A stretch of 64,000 nucleotides of DNA, from the NCBI GenBank assembly GCA_030765065.1, contig CM060977.1, positions 93,637,795 through 93,701,794 of the forward strand. Reading direction: 5' to 3'. Both the position numbers and the translations under genes were made by a program. Positions within the stretch are counted from its first letter, which is position 1, and each line of letters starts with the position of its first letter. This DNA is from Deroplatys truncata. Taxonomy: Eukaryota > Arthropoda > Insecta > Mantodea > Mantidae. The notes below the pieces were generated by a model. It was not told the DNA's origin. It saw nothing but the letters and a program-made list of their open reading frames with translations, and ran no database searches. Of the stretch, positions 10,073 through 21,155 are shown piece by piece.

Positions 10073-10540
10073 CGTATCTAATCGCCGGGGATAAATAGCC
10101 TCTGTAAGCGTTATAGCTATTCTTGTATAAAAGGGAATGCGAGGCTGGAACGGCGCGTATTTTCAACATTAACATTCTGCTTGTTACGTGCTAAGTCATC
10201 TATTTAGAACAGGATATGTATAGAAAAGAATGAGGCGTGTCAAGGGGTTGACGAGTGGATGACGCCGTGTCAATAATTAGTAAAGTGTCAACAGTTAATA
10301 AAGTGTAGTGTAAATAATTAGTGAACCCAAGTGTCAATAGTTAACATAGTCAAGTTTCAATAATCAGCGTCCATCCATCCAACTGCACGACCATACCTGA
10401 GATAAGAGTGCACAGCCGAGGGCAACAGAGACTGCATCTTGGCAGCTGACAACCGACCCACATATACTTATTGCCTGAGAAAGCAACCCTCAAACCCATC
10501 CGTCACAATTACTACGATGGTTTATAATCGCACATAGAAA
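10073..10540. other. TATA-box and minisatellite region, possible LTR piece
   Basis: TATAAAAGG at 10126-10134 is a good core-promoter motif. At 10267-10370 five imperfect units begin GTGTCAATAATTAGTAAA, the first two being exactly 18 bp. Downstream lies ACCCATCCGTCACA, which could be a long-terminal-repeat end. No second copy is seen in the window, so the LTR reading is a guess. Confidence 0.3.
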
Positions 10541-11325
10541 AAAACATTTTAGCCATGTTTTTCTATCCACTATATTTTAAACCAAATAAATCTTTACAGA
10601 AATAGCTTCATTACACATGACATCGCGAGAAACAACTGAATGTTCATAGAACTTAGAGAATGACCAAGTATGGAACAAATCGAAACTTTAATAACGGATA
10701 TCTCAGAAATGGCTAATGCCAAAAGCTTATTTAAAATAAATTGTGTGTTTTAAACAGATATCAATTTTTGCGTAGTCGTTTTGGTCTATGGCTTCATGTT
10801 TACCAGTTATACAACATTATACAAAATTATTTTTGAATGAAAAGGACTTCACAAGCTATTCCCAGATGATTCAAGATATACATTTTATTTGTCGTATAAA
10901 TATCTTTAATATATCATATTTGAGTCAAAATCGTTAAAGCCAGTTTTAGAGCATCAAAGATTTTGAAAAATCTTCCACTAATGGGTAGCCTGGGGTGGGA
11001 GATTTCCTTGAATATCTTTGTGTGACATCTTTGGAAAGTACTGAACCTAAATACCAAGCTTTGTATTTATGCAAATTTGTTTTTAGCTACACTGTTTATA
11101 GGCACACAGACCCACAACGAATCTTTTTTTAATTCAGGGGCCTCAAGACATTATTTTCGGTGAAATCTCAATATTGGAAGTTTTGTTGGAATGCAATACT
11201 ATTCCTACTTACTGTACGTAGTAGAGAAAGTAAAAATCCTTAGTAAGAATGGTTTGTATACTCACTAATAAAGATAGAGGGTACAGTAAGTCAGGTGAAT
11301 GTGTCATATCATCTTTTATATTTAA
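10541..11325 (+). repeat. MSR copy (+), left end lost
   Basis: It starts inside the left arm (TTTTCTATCCACTATATTTT) and continues through CATCGCGAGAAACAACTGAA, the body, a reduced core (GGCACACAGACCCACAAC) and GTAGTAGAGAAAGTAAAAAT. It ends with the inverted terminal block (CACTAATAAAGATAGAGGG, AAGTCAGGTGAATGTGTCA). This right end shows that ACTTTCTCTAC is followed by an inverted copy of the left terminus. Confidence 0.7.
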
Positions 11326-12439
11326 TATGATTATTTCACTGTCAGTCTTGAGTCCAGTAATATGCCAAGGTATTTTATTGGGGTTTGGAATAGTTTGTGG
11401 ACAGGCTAGCTGTTGGTTCAAAGATGTATAGAGTAAGGGCTTTTATAGAGTCAAAGGAAAAATATTTCTTTTTGTCTAGTGGATGTTGAGAGAAATGTGC
11501 CAGATTTAGGCCATTCTGTCAGTAATGAAAGAGATGCCTGATGCCTTTCATCTCCCTTAATTCATATTAATAAACGTTACCGGTTATCAGATTTGTTCTG
11601 CGGGCTTATCAAGGCACGTATTTTAGCTTTACAGTTTACAAGTATCTACAGCTAAATTTATGCCACGGGATTTGTGAATCCGCTCACATTCAGAAATTAA
11701 TGGGATATCATTCTATTTATCGAGCTAAAATCCGAAGCAGTCTTTGCTAAATGAACGTTTAAAATTACGGATTTAGCGTGGTGGCATGCTTCAAACGGTA
11801 AATGGCAACACTTGATGAAACGCTGTTGAACTCTGCAGTGAAGCATCACCGCATTAATGTGACATTTATTGGCTAAAAAAGTGCGCTGGTGAATTGGAGG
11901 ACGGGCAAATTCAATACTGTGCCATTCCAACACCGAAAAAAAAATCACTTTCACTGTAACCTCCAGCGATGAATAATTTTCCATTTTGTTGGTAATGAGA
12001 CAAGTGTACTGCTTTTCCCATAGCATTTTTTCTCTCTCTGGCGTTCTGCTTCTCAGTATTTGCAGCGGATTAGCTAGCTGTACATGCAAAAGAATGTTGA
12101 TAGATTTTGCCGCTATGTATCGGCAGCGTTCCGTTCTTCTTTTTTCCCCCCTTTTTCTTTTCGTTCCGGCCTCGCCTCTTCTGCTTCGGGCGAAAAATGG
12201 GATGTTTTGCAGATGCTTTTGAAATAGAGCTGAATCTGAGAGGCATTCCCCAGCTGTTATTATGCAAGCTCATGCCAGCCTAAGGCCAGTCATTTGCCTA
12301 CGAACGCGGGCCCTCAGACGCCTCCTTTTGTTTTAAACAAGGCAGTGTTGAGATCGGAACTACAAGAATGATGTCCCATCGAAAGCTGCTTAATTTTGTA
12401 TATTCCTGACTTTTGACATCTTCAATCACTGCACATATC
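11326..12439. other. Unassigned non-MSR region
   Basis: This is one of the few kilobase stretches without an obvious element. The longest open frame is a 130-codon minus-strand frame (11697-12089) with no recognisable motif. It overlaps a lysine/arginine-rich minus frame (12070-12273) arising from a pyrimidine-rich tract. Neither has supporting signals, so I leave the stretch uncalled. Confidence 0.4.
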
Positions 12440-13316
12440 TAAAATCAAGACCGTCTCTACCTATTGCATTCCGAAAAAAAGAATCGTTATCGAGATTTCA
12501 TTGGAAACACATGCTTTGAGGCACACTAAATTAAAAAAAGGCATTTTTAGAAAAATGTCATGTAAGTGCGTGTGTATCCATGCGTCTGTGAGACTTTGAA
12601 CAGCATAACTCAAACACAAAATATCGGATAAATATCAAACTTTGTATTTAAGTTCAGTACTTTTCAAAGATGCAACACAAAGATTTTAAAGAAAATCTCC
12701 CAATCAAACTACCCTTTAGATGGAAATTTCTTGAATGCTTTGACTTTCTAAAAAAATGATACAACGATTTTGATTAAAATACCGTATATTACAGATACTT
12801 ACATGAAAAATATAATGTATATCCTGAATTTACTGGGAATAACTTGTGAAGTCCCTTTAATTCTGAAGAAAATCTGTATAGTCTTGCGTAACCGATAAGC
12901 GTTAAGCAATAGATGAAAAGTATTCCACAAAAGTTGTAGATCCCTTTAATGTACACAATTTATTTCAAATAATTTTCTGTTGGAATCAGCCATTTCCAAA
13001 TATACGTTATTAATAGTTGAAATTGTTAAACATGTATTCCTTTCAAGACCTGTCGATTTTCATCTGTTGCTCTCGATGTCGTGGAAACAGTATGGAATTT
13101 TAAGACAGTATATAGCGTCCAGTTCTTTAACATTTGACTATCGCTGTTCTCTTTCTATCCATAACGAAATGTGTAATGTAGCTTTTTCTGCAAAGATTTA
13201 CCTTAATTAAAATAAAGTAAATAGAAGAATAAAGTTTCGTAAGAATAATTTGTATACTCCTAATAACCGATGGAGGGTAGAGAGAGCGATATGAAATGAA
13301 CACATAAGAGTTTTTT
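12440..13316 (-). repeat. MSR copy (-)
   Basis: It starts at CCTATTGCATTCCGAAAAAA (degraded end). The core is replaced by GTGCGTGTGTATCCATGCG. The body runs to ACGAAATGTGTAATGTAGC, then TCCTAATAACCGATGGAGGG and a terminal block AACACATAAGAG. This copy belongs to the subfamily with GACTATCGCTGTTCTCTTTC. Confidence 0.75.
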
Positions 13317-13410
13317 TTATCTTTCTACCTGCTTCATGTTTATCAAAATAAACCTTCGCAGAAATAGTTTCATTACACATTTCGGGAAAAGGAAGAACTA
13401 TTGTATTTTT
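13317..13410 (+). repeat. MSR left-arm fragment (+)
   Basis: TTCTACCTGCTTCATGTTTA and AATAAACCTTCGCAGAAATA match the left arm in plus orientation, directly abutting the minus copy before it. A T-rich tract (13407-13440) separates it from the next minus copy. The same arrangement, including GAAAAGGAAGAACTA, recurs at 15583-15665. Confidence 0.6.
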
Positions 13411-13749
13411 TTATTTATTTTGTTTTTTTTACTTTTTTTACTTTCTCTACTACCTATAGTACGTAGGGAAAGAATTGCATTTCACCCAAAAATTCGATAC
13501 CGAGATTTCACGGGAGAACGTGTTTTGAGGCAGCATGAATAAAAAAAACTTTTTAGAAAAAGGTCCGTGTCCGTGTGTATGTCTGTGGACGGCACAACTC
13601 AAAAACGAAGCATCGGGTAATTACCAAACTTGATATTTTAATTCAGTGCATTCCAAAGATGCGAGACACGAAGATTTTCAAGAAAACGCAAGCTTGAATG
13701 TTTGATTTTCTGAAACATGGCTCAACGATTTTTGTTAAAATGCTATGTA

Positions 13750-15072
13750 CGAGGGCAGTCCAGAAAGTTCCAGACGTTTCGGCCTATCGTAGCGATGTGT
13801 AGGGCTAGAGCCGTCATCTTGGTGTCAGAACGTTCCTGCATTCAGTACGCAACCGCTGTGGTAGCGTGAGGACTGTACCTTCCTTATTGTGCTCTCTGTG
13901 AATTGTTAAAATGTCGCTGCAATAGAAAATCCCGCCACTTGTGAAAAGCGGTCTGTGATTAGGCTTTTGTTGGCTAAAAATAACAAACCAATTGAAATTT
14001 ATCGTCAACTTTGTGATGTTTACGGGCAGGGAATAATGAGTGAAAACCGAATCAGGCAATGATGCGTTCATTTTAAAAATAACCGTACCAATGTTCACGA
14101 CGAGGATCGCAGTGTTAGGCCTAGCCTTATAACTGATTAACTGTCAATGCAAATCAATGACAAAATTCGCGAAAATCGTCGTTTCACGATTACAGAACTT
14201 TGGGAACATTTTCCCCAAGTTTCACGGAGTTTGGTGCATCGTTGTGGTGGAGAAGTTTGGTTACCACAAAAATTTTTGTGAAAGGTGGGTTCCGAAAATC
14301 CTAACGGAAGACCATAAAAAGCAGAGACTGGCAGCGGCACTGACCTTCCTCCAAGATTTCAACAAATATGGTAACGCTTTACTGGATCGTATCGTAACCG
14401 GGGACGAGACTTGGATGAAGCATGTCAATTGTGAAACAAAACAGCAGTCGATGGAATGGGGACGCACACATTCTCCCAAGAAACCAAGAAAGTGTTTTGC
14501 AAACGCTGTCAGCAAAAAAAAAAGGTCATGGCTACTGTGTTTTGGGACTCTAAGGGAGTTTTCTGGAACGTGGAATAACAATAACCTCAGAGAGGTATTG
14601 TGAAACACTAAGAAAGTTAAGGCCTGTCATACAAAATAAGCGTCGGGGAAAACCTATCACCAAGGTGTTGTTTCTTCACGACAATGCACGCCCACACACG
14701 GCCAATCTTACCCGAACACTCTTGGATGGTTTTGTGTGGGAGGTGTTTGACCATCCACCATACAGCCCGGCGCAGAGCGCAGAGCGACTACCACCTCTTC
14801 CCAGCGATGAATAAATGGCTGGGTACACAACGCTTTGATACTGACGCTGAACTGCATGCCGGTGTAAACCAGTGGTTGAAGTCGCAGGCGGTAGATTTCT
14901 ACAGAGAGGGTATTGATAAACTTGTGCCACGGTATGATAAATGCCTCAATATGAATGGCGATTATGTAGAAAAATAGCTTAAGAGCGTACCTTTCAAATG
15001 TATAATAAATGTTAATATTTGCATTTTGTTAATTGTTTATTTCAAAATTTCTGTGACTTTCTGGATTACCCT
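13750..15072 (+). mobile_element. Full-length mariner transposon
   Basis: Left end CGAGGGCAGTCCAGAAAGTT and the reverse complement of the right end (CCAGGGTAATCCAGAAAGTC) are inverted repeats of about 30 bp. TA precedes the left end (13748-13749). The length (1.32 kb) is typical. It interrupts an MSR copy at a TA, so it is younger than that copy. Confidence 0.9.
13911..14977 (+). pseudogene. Mariner transposase, frameshifted
   Basis: The start MSLQ is followed immediately by TAG and a frameshift. The N-terminal DNA-binding region then reads LLAKNNKPIEIYRQLCDVYG, RTNVHDEDR, INDKIRENRRFTITEL. Catalytic blocks are VTGDETWMKHVNCETKQQS (first Asp codon 14403), VLFLHDNARPHTANLTRTLL (second Asp 14680) and a third box damaged by an insertion (HPPYSPAQSAE in place of Asp-Leu-Ala-Pro-Ser-Asp). 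The end is LVPRYDKCLNMNGDYVEK then TAG, spread over different frames. A run of A near 14514 causes one shift. It is a DD34D-type enzyme by motif, inactive here. Confidence 0.9.
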
Positions 15073-15513
15073 GGCATTACAGATATTTACATAAACAATA
15101 GAATGTATAAATTGAATTTTCTGGGAATAGCTTGTGAAGCCCCATTCATTCGGAAGGCTGGTAAATGTTAAGTAACAGACGAAAATGCATTCCACAAAAT
15201 ATGTATATCTTTTTAAAATACACAATTTATTTCTAATGAATTTCTTGTGGCGTCAGCCATTTATAAATATCCGTTATTAATAGTTGGAATTGTTAGATAC
15301 TTATTCTTTTCAAGGCCTGTCGATTCCACCAGTTTCTAGCGATGTCATGGAAACAGTATGGAATTTTAAACCAACATCTGACTATCGCTATTACCTTTGT
15401 ATCTATACTGAAATGTGTAATACAGCTATTTCCCGAAAGGTTTACCTTGATTAAATTGAAGTAGATGGAAAAATGAAGTTTCGTAAGAATAATTTGTGCA
15501 CGCGCTAATAAGG

Positions 15514-15517
<4 letters not shown>

Positions 15518-15555
<38 letters not shown>
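15518..15555. repeat. (GA)n microsatellite
   Basis: Nineteen uninterrupted GA units inside the right end of an MSR copy, at the position where other copies have GGGTAGAGAAAGTCATG. The GAGAGAAAG of the terminus is a plausible seed. Confidence 0.95.
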
Positions 15556-15557
<2 letters not shown>

Positions 15558-15582
15558 TGAATGTCACGTACAAGATATTTTT

Positions 15583-15665
15583 ATGTTTATACCTACTTCA
15601 ATAATTAAAATAGACCCTCGCAGAAATTGTTTCATGAAACGTTTCGAGAAAAGGAAGAACTAGTT
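15583..15665 (+). repeat. MSR left-arm fragment (+)
   Basis: TACCTACTTCAATAATTAAA, ACCCTCGCAGAAATTGTTTC and GAGAAAAGGAAGAACTAG match 13330-13395. As there, it is joined head-to-head to the end of a minus copy. Confidence 0.6.
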
Positions 15666-15899
15666 GCATCTTTGTCATAAAGCCAGATACTGAGTAAAGA
15701 AGAGCATTTAATCTTAAAACTCATTATGTATTAACTATGAGAAGTCATTTGATAAAGTTAAAGAATGAAAACTATGGGAAATACTACTTGAAAAACGATA
15801 CTCTCCGCACTTGATAAGAGCAATACGTGTTTACATGTTAAAACCAGAATATGGTAAGTGAAATGGTCCAAACGAACACTTTGCATTATGAATGCGTTA

Positions 15900-16194
15900 T
15901 GAATGGCTGAATATGTTACACTGCTGTTTTTTAATATTAATGGATAACCTATGAACTGTTTATTGTTTGTTGCAATTAGTACTGTACTATGTCGACATTT
16001 TCTTGATACTGTGTCACTTGATCTTGAAGGTGGTGTGGTTTGAAACGTTTTCGAGGTTTGGATTCATCTCCTCATCAACTGAAGGTCGACCACTAGGCTC
16101 ATAATATGTATCTGCTGTATAAGAAGTGGAAAGTGTGTTTGAGCTGCCATCTGTTGTGCCTGGTTACTATTCAAATCATCTTTTGGAAGCTGTA
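15900..16194 (-). mobile_element. Penelope-like element, terminal part with hammerhead-like motif
   Basis: On the minus strand, 16081-16041 reads GTTGATGAGGAGATGAATCC then AAACCTCGAAAACG. This resembles the CTGATGA...GAAA motif in the terminal regions of Penelope-like elements, with T for C at the first core base. The reverse-transcriptase remnant of the same strand lies at 17058-18130, and an MSR copy sits exactly between. I infer the two pieces are one element split by MSR. Exact outer boundary unknown. Confidence 0.4.
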
Positions 16195-17057
16195 CACAGT
16201 AGGTAGTGTTACATTCTACCCAAAATTTATTCACCGAGATTTAACAAAAAATACATGCCATGGGGCTCCCTGAATCCTAAAAAGAAAGCGTTTTTAGAAA
16301 AAGACATATAGGTGTGTGTCCGTTAATGGCATAACTTAAAAATGAATAGTCGCATAAGTACCTCACTTAGTATTTAGATTCAGTTCCTTCAAATGATGCA
16401 ACACGTGAATTTTCAAGAAACTCCCACCCCATTCTACCCCTTACGTGTGGTATTTTTCGAAATGTTTGTTTTTCTCTAAAATGGCTGTAACGATCTTTAT
16501 TAAAGCAGCATATACTAAATATAGTTACTGACAAATAAAAATGTTATCTTGATTTCTTTTGCGAACAACCTGTGAAGACCTCTTCATTCGGAAGGAATTT
16601 TGTATAATCTTATATAACTGGAAACGTTAAGCGATAGACGAAAGAGCACTACTAAAAAGTATAATCATTTTAAAACACACAATTTACTTGCACACTTACT
16701 TTACTCAAAATAACTTTTTTGATGGCACGAGCCATTTCCCAGAATCGGTTATTAATGGTTAAAATTGATCAATACTTATGACATTCTTTTTAAACCCTAT
16801 CGATTTTTGCCTGTTTCTCTCCATGTCATTGAGAGTATGGAATTTTAAGGTCAGCGAATAGTGTCTTAAACATTTGACTGTGGCTACTCGCTTTGCCTCT
16901 ATAACGAAATGTATAATGCAGTTATTTCCGGAAAGATTTATCTAGATTAAAATGAAGCAGATAGGAAAATAAAATTTCGTAAGAATGATTTATATACCCA
17001 TTAATAAGCAATAGAGAATAGAGAAGGTCATGTGAGTGTAACACATCAGATTTTTCT
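16195..17057 (-). repeat. MSR copy (-) nested in a Penelope-like element
   Basis: It begins at CACAGTAGGTAGTGTTACAT and has a short core (AGGTGTGTGTCCGTTAATGG). It ends GAGAAGGTCATGTGAGTGTA then ACACATCAGATTTTTC. Both ends are close to the family termini, so it probably inserted as a unit. Flanks on both sides appear to belong to one retroelement. Confidence 0.7.
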
Positions 17058-18130
17058 ATAAAGTGATGTACACGCCTTCTGTAATGCAGATATAGAACTC
17101 CTGCTTTTCCTAACTTGTCTTCTATGAGCTGATTGGATAATTTGCATAATGAAATCAGGTGGTGGGATTTCAAAATTCAAAACATCTTTGATGTTACTGT
17201 AAATAAATGTTATTTCCCATTCATCAACTTGTGGCGGAATTTGAATTGACTTCTGTAATTTTATTTTCCGGCCTATCTCTTGGTTTCAAGTTCATAAATA
17301 ATTGGCAACAGTAAAGCTATCAATTTGTTTTAATTTAATGTTCGTATGAGTTTCCAAATTTCTCGTTGTTCTACTAATGTAAACGCCATTACAATCTTTG
17401 CAACCCACATGATAAATTCTTGATATATTTGAATTATCTATAGTTATTCAGTAAATATTTAATTGAGAAAGTTTTGAGGAACAAGTGAAAAATTGTAATT
17501 TTTGAAAATCTTTTGAAAACGTTTAAACATAACTGGATGATAAGTCAATTTTTTACACCATGTTGCTATTTGTTGTGTTTGAATTCTGTAAAGTGCTAAC
17601 TGTTTGTATTTTTATTTTTATACTTATAAGCAAAATTGTTATAGGTTATGAATAAAATCTACTTTTAATAGCTATGTTAATTACTTATATACTGTAATTG
17701 TATTTTAAATTCCTCACTTGTGAAAGGCATATTCAATAATCTGTGAATCAAACTACGAAAAACTGAGTATTGATGGGATACTAGGTTGCAGTTGTTTTTT
17801 ATGGAATTATCCACATGATTTTCTGTAAATTCCAAATTTTAAACGGTTATTTTTTTATTATTATTTTTAAATCCATAAAGGGTAGCATATGATCATCTTC
17901 TGTACCTATAGTGAATTTAATGTTACTGTCTTGTGCATTAAAATTTTCAGAGAAGTATCTGTTGCATGATGTGAAATAATGGCAATTACACCATCCACAT
18001 ACCAGAACCAAATTTTAAAATTTTCTAGATTGAACGTAATGACTTCACTTTTCAAAAACCTCATATAGACGTCTGCACCTGGTCATTCACCTAAGTTTGT
18101 GGATGATAGGTGATGATGGCTAATTCGGAG
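17058..18130 (-). pseudogene. Penelope-like element: reverse transcriptase plus GIY-YIG endonuclease remnant
   Basis: Read on the minus strand, the upstream part encodes MRFLKSEVITFNLENFKIWF followed by WYVDGVIAIISHHATD. The YVDG (codons at 17990-18001) stands for the YVDD catalytic box of reverse transcriptases, with the second Asp changed. Downstream at 17420-17340 is RIYHVGCKDCNGVYISRTTR, a good match to a GIY-YIG nuclease N-terminus: Cys-x2-Cys, then GVYI-x-R-T. Reverse transcriptase followed by GIY-YIG is the Penelope-like order. The enzyme would nick target DNA and copy element RNA there. Many stops and shifts lie between the boxes. Confidence 0.65.
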
Positions 18131-18273
18131 AGCAACCTGTAGATAGCTAAACATAAGTTATGTGAAATAACAAAAGAATATAACCTTAAAATTCCGTAAA
18201 ACTGAAATAAAACATTATCGTTTATTGGATCTCAACAAAGAGGATAAAAACTTGTATTTGATTCGCATGTTAT

Positions 18274-19193
18274 TGAGGTACTGTTTTTAACACTTAAATG
18301 AATTCAGTCAAATTATATAATATGTAAATTCAATAACAGCCCGTCTTGAAGCAATATGTTTATGTAATAATTTATAAAATGTATGTAACAGTCATTGCAT
18401 ATGCTTATATTATTGTATACATGTTCAATAATGTCATGTGAATGTATTACGTAATTTAATAATGTAGGTGCTGTGAGAATAATAAGTTAAAAGTTGCTAA
18501 CAATGAGGTAACTTTGAATCAATAATGAGTTTGAGAGTTTAATAATACTACTTCTGATTATTGGAGTAACAATAATGTAAATTTTGAGACAGCTTAAAAA
18601 TAGCCAATTAACAACCAGAAAAAGCTTTAGTAAAATGAAGGTATTCTATTGGAGTAGCATTAGCCGATCAGAGACTTGAAATACATAAATTTACAAAGTT
18701 TAGGCGCTTGAAATCAGTTCAGTTGCCTCCAAATAGTGCTCATAACTAGACGTGTAGCCTGCAGACAGTGATTGTAACCGGATGCGAGATGTGTCCTCGA
18801 GAAATTAATTACTATTCGTGTGAGACGAAAATAGTATACATGTTAAAAAGTGCAAGTATTATATAAAAGAATCTTACAGCTCTCCATATCAGTGAAGTGC
18901 TATTTAATTTGTGTCAAGGATTAATAAACAGGAGTGAATTAAAACTTAAAAAAGTCTTTGTAAGCCTACATTCTTGTCGCACCAAAACCCTGCCAAGATA
19001 CAGCCGAGGCAAACATAACTATAATATTTAAAGAAACAGTTAGATTACAAAGTTTATATTTTTTAAACTTGAGACAAAGGCCACCTGAAAGAACATTTGG
19101 GGCGAAGGCTACCGGAAACTGTTTTCTATACGTGCGGTTGCAACTACTACAAGTACGGCTCCCCAACAGTTGAAATATAATACAATTCCTTCA
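18274..19193 (+). repeat. LTR copy A
   Basis: It starts TGAGGTACTGTTTTTAACAC and shares the full order of blocks with 25717-26627 and, inverted, 36130-36998: TTATATAATATGTAAATTC, CAATAACAGCCCG, ATGTATGTAACAGTCATTG, TTAATAAACAGGAGTG, TCGCACCAAAACCCTGCC. It ends at TACAATTCCTTCA. TG...CA termini and length match the other copies. Its right flank has extra primer-site-like sequence, so it may be a 5' LTR plus a little internal DNA rather than a solo LTR. Confidence 0.6.
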
Positions 19194-19283
19194 ATACAAC
19201 CTACTTCAAATTGACGCCCAAAGCGTGGTACAAACAACGTAATAAAGAAACTAACTACTTCAAATTGGCGCCCCACGTTGGGG
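19154..19283 (+). repeat. Three spaced primer-binding-site-like motifs
   Basis: CTACTACAAGTACGGCTCCC (from 19144), CTACTTCAAATTGACGCCCA (from 19201) and CTACTTCAAATTGGCGCCCC (from 19255) repeat at 57 and 54 bp. The third continues as CACGTTGGGG. TGGCGCCCCACGTTGGGG (19266-19283) is close to the TGGCGCCCAACGTGGGG type of lysine-tRNA primer site known from gypsy-like and retroviral elements. The first motif lies inside the LTR end and is shared with copy B (near 26574). Confidence 0.5.
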
Positions 19284-19285
19284 AA

Positions 19286-20880
19286 TTTGGGAATGAGGAG
19301 GACTTCGCAGATTATTTCCGGAAAACTAAAGATACATATTTTATTTGTCATGTAAATATCTAAGTATATGGTAATCGTAGGGCCATTTTTAAAAAATCAG
19401 AAATAGCAAAGAGCTGTCTATATAAAGGGTACTTTGGGATGGGGGATTTTCTTGTAAATCTTCATCTAGCATCTTTGGAAGATCGTGAACCTAATTTGGA
19501 AGTTTGGTATTTATTCAACATTCCGTGCTTTGAGCTGGGCTTTGCAATTATTTTAAATAATTGTTGTAATATTAACCATTTCCAAAGTATTTATTATTAT
19601 TGGTTTGAATTTTCAAATAGTTATACTTTTTGAAGTAGTAGGTAAGTCCCTAAATGTGTGTGTGTATTTATTTTAAGGGGGATCAGGCAAATAGAATGGA
19701 ATTTCAAAATCATCACATAGCAATATAGCAGGCTAAAGCGATAGTCAGATTTTTAAAAATCCATGCTGTTTGCATGACCAAAAGAAAAAAAGAATAGTCA
19801 CTTACCAGTTGAGAAATTAATATTTGAAAACTTAACCAATTCCGAGACATTCTTAATTATTAGTTTAATGCCACAAAAAGATAAAAAATAGTAGATACTT
19901 GGCTACATTCTGTGCTTTAACGAAATGTACATTTTAGGAGTAGTAAAACTTTGTCTATCTCTTACGATCTGCCAACTATACAAAAGTGAGTGGGGATGAT
20001 GAGGTACGGAGGAATAGTGGGGCTCCCGCAACTGGCAAGAGCGCCGCAAGTAGGTCGCAAAGGGCACTTTTATTTCTAGCGATACCCCTAGGAGGGAGGG
20101 AGAGGCCCGAAGGGCGACCAGATGCAGATGACGTGCACAAGCATGGGCGGGGTCTCTAACGCTTCCAGATCGAATGCATCCGCCGCGGCCAGAGCCCACT
20201 CAAAAGTTACGGAACCCTCGGAGTTCGCCCCGTAGCGGGGCGTAACTGAGCTGTCTCGCAACGACGCCATTGAAGGAGTCTCTAGAGCGCACAGCCGCAA
20301 CCTGCCGTTGCCTGGTCCTGCAAACCTGATGCGAAATGAGGGACAGGAGATTCGTGGTGGAAGATAAACCACCCCAGCATTCATCTGCTGACCCAACGAA
20401 ACCATGAAAAACTCATGGGTCAAAGTATACAGTCACCGGAGATTGAACCCGGGATATCCCGAATGCAAGTTGCGCACGTTATCACAGCGCCACTCGCTCG
20501 GAGAATAGAGGACTTCTCACGCTGTTCTCAAAGAATTCAAGATATAACATTTATTTCGCATGAAAATATCTTAAGCATGTGGTATTTTAATCGAACTCGT
20601 TAGTTAATTTTTAGAAAATGAAAAAATTGTTAAAGCTCTCTTATGTATACGGTAGTTTGGAGTGGGAGATTTTCTTGAAAATTTCATCACATCCTTCGAA
20701 GATGCTTTTCGTATCTAACCCATTTTTCGCTTTTGAGTTATACTGTTTACATACAGATACAAAGAGAGAGATTATTTTCTATATGTGAGCTTTTTATTTC
20801 TGGACCCCAAAACCTGCATTTCCATGCAACTACAGTATGAAATTTTTAATGCGAATACAATATAGGTACTCCCTCCACTT
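19286..20880 (+). repeat. Composite MSR pieces interrupted by a SINE
   Basis: 19286-19545 is MSR plus orientation (GAATGAGGAGGACTTCGCAG to ATTCAACATTCCGTGC). 19545-19770 is minus orientation (AACCATTTCCAAAGTATTTA). 19880-19985 is plus again (AAACTTTGTCTATCTCTTAC). After the SINE it resumes at 20508 (GAGGACTTCTCACGCTGTTC) through the body to about 20880. The orientation switches match the fold-back joins seen elsewhere. Confidence 0.55.
19985..20508 (-). repeat. tRNA-derived SINE (-)
   Basis: Reverse-strand head at 20503-20440 reads GAGTGGCGCTGTGATAACGT (A-box-like) and, 30 bp on, CCCGGGTTCAATCTCCGG (B box GGTTCAATCTCC). The body includes the GC-rich CCCATTGGGTC-type and CTCCTAGGGG blocks shared with other copies. 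It interrupts MSR between ACTATACAAAAGTG and GAGGACTTCTC, which are adjacent in the consensus. Confidence 0.75.
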
Positions 20881-21155
20881 AAGATAGTTAATACTAAAGA
20901 GCGTCAAAGTTATGCAAAATTCAACCTGGTTCATTCACAGGAAAATCAAAATATGCGTTTGATTCCTCACATTAATATCTCAAACATGTTTTCGAAATCA
21001 TTAGAGTAATTTTGTGATAGGTAAACTTGGCGGAAATCCTCGTGACACACCCTAGAAAAGATATTGCACTTAAAAACGGACTACAGTATTTGTTGAAATT
21101 TTGGGATTTGGGTACTGCTGTTCACACACACTCACACACACACACATTATATATA

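Larger units (their letters stand above)
13425..15580 (-). repeat. MSR copy (-) split by a mariner
   Basis: It begins ACTTTCTCTACTACCTATAG. MSR sequence stops at AAAATGCTATGTA (13749) and resumes at ATTACAGATATTTACATAAA (15077), the expected continuation. It then runs to ATGTGAATGTCACGTACAAG at the end. A (GA)19 tract sits where the terminal GAGGGTAGAGAAAG block should be. Confidence 0.75.

Noticed and set aside
11697-12089. 130-codon minus-strand open frame
   Set aside because: No domain, no conserved neighbour, no start or splice context. Frames of this length are expected by chance in 64 kb.
20088-20423. 111-codon minus open frame, GC-rich
   Set aside because: It lies wholly inside a SINE copy. 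Comparable frames in other copies (22500-22920, 35440-35748, 43752-43967) are in different frames.
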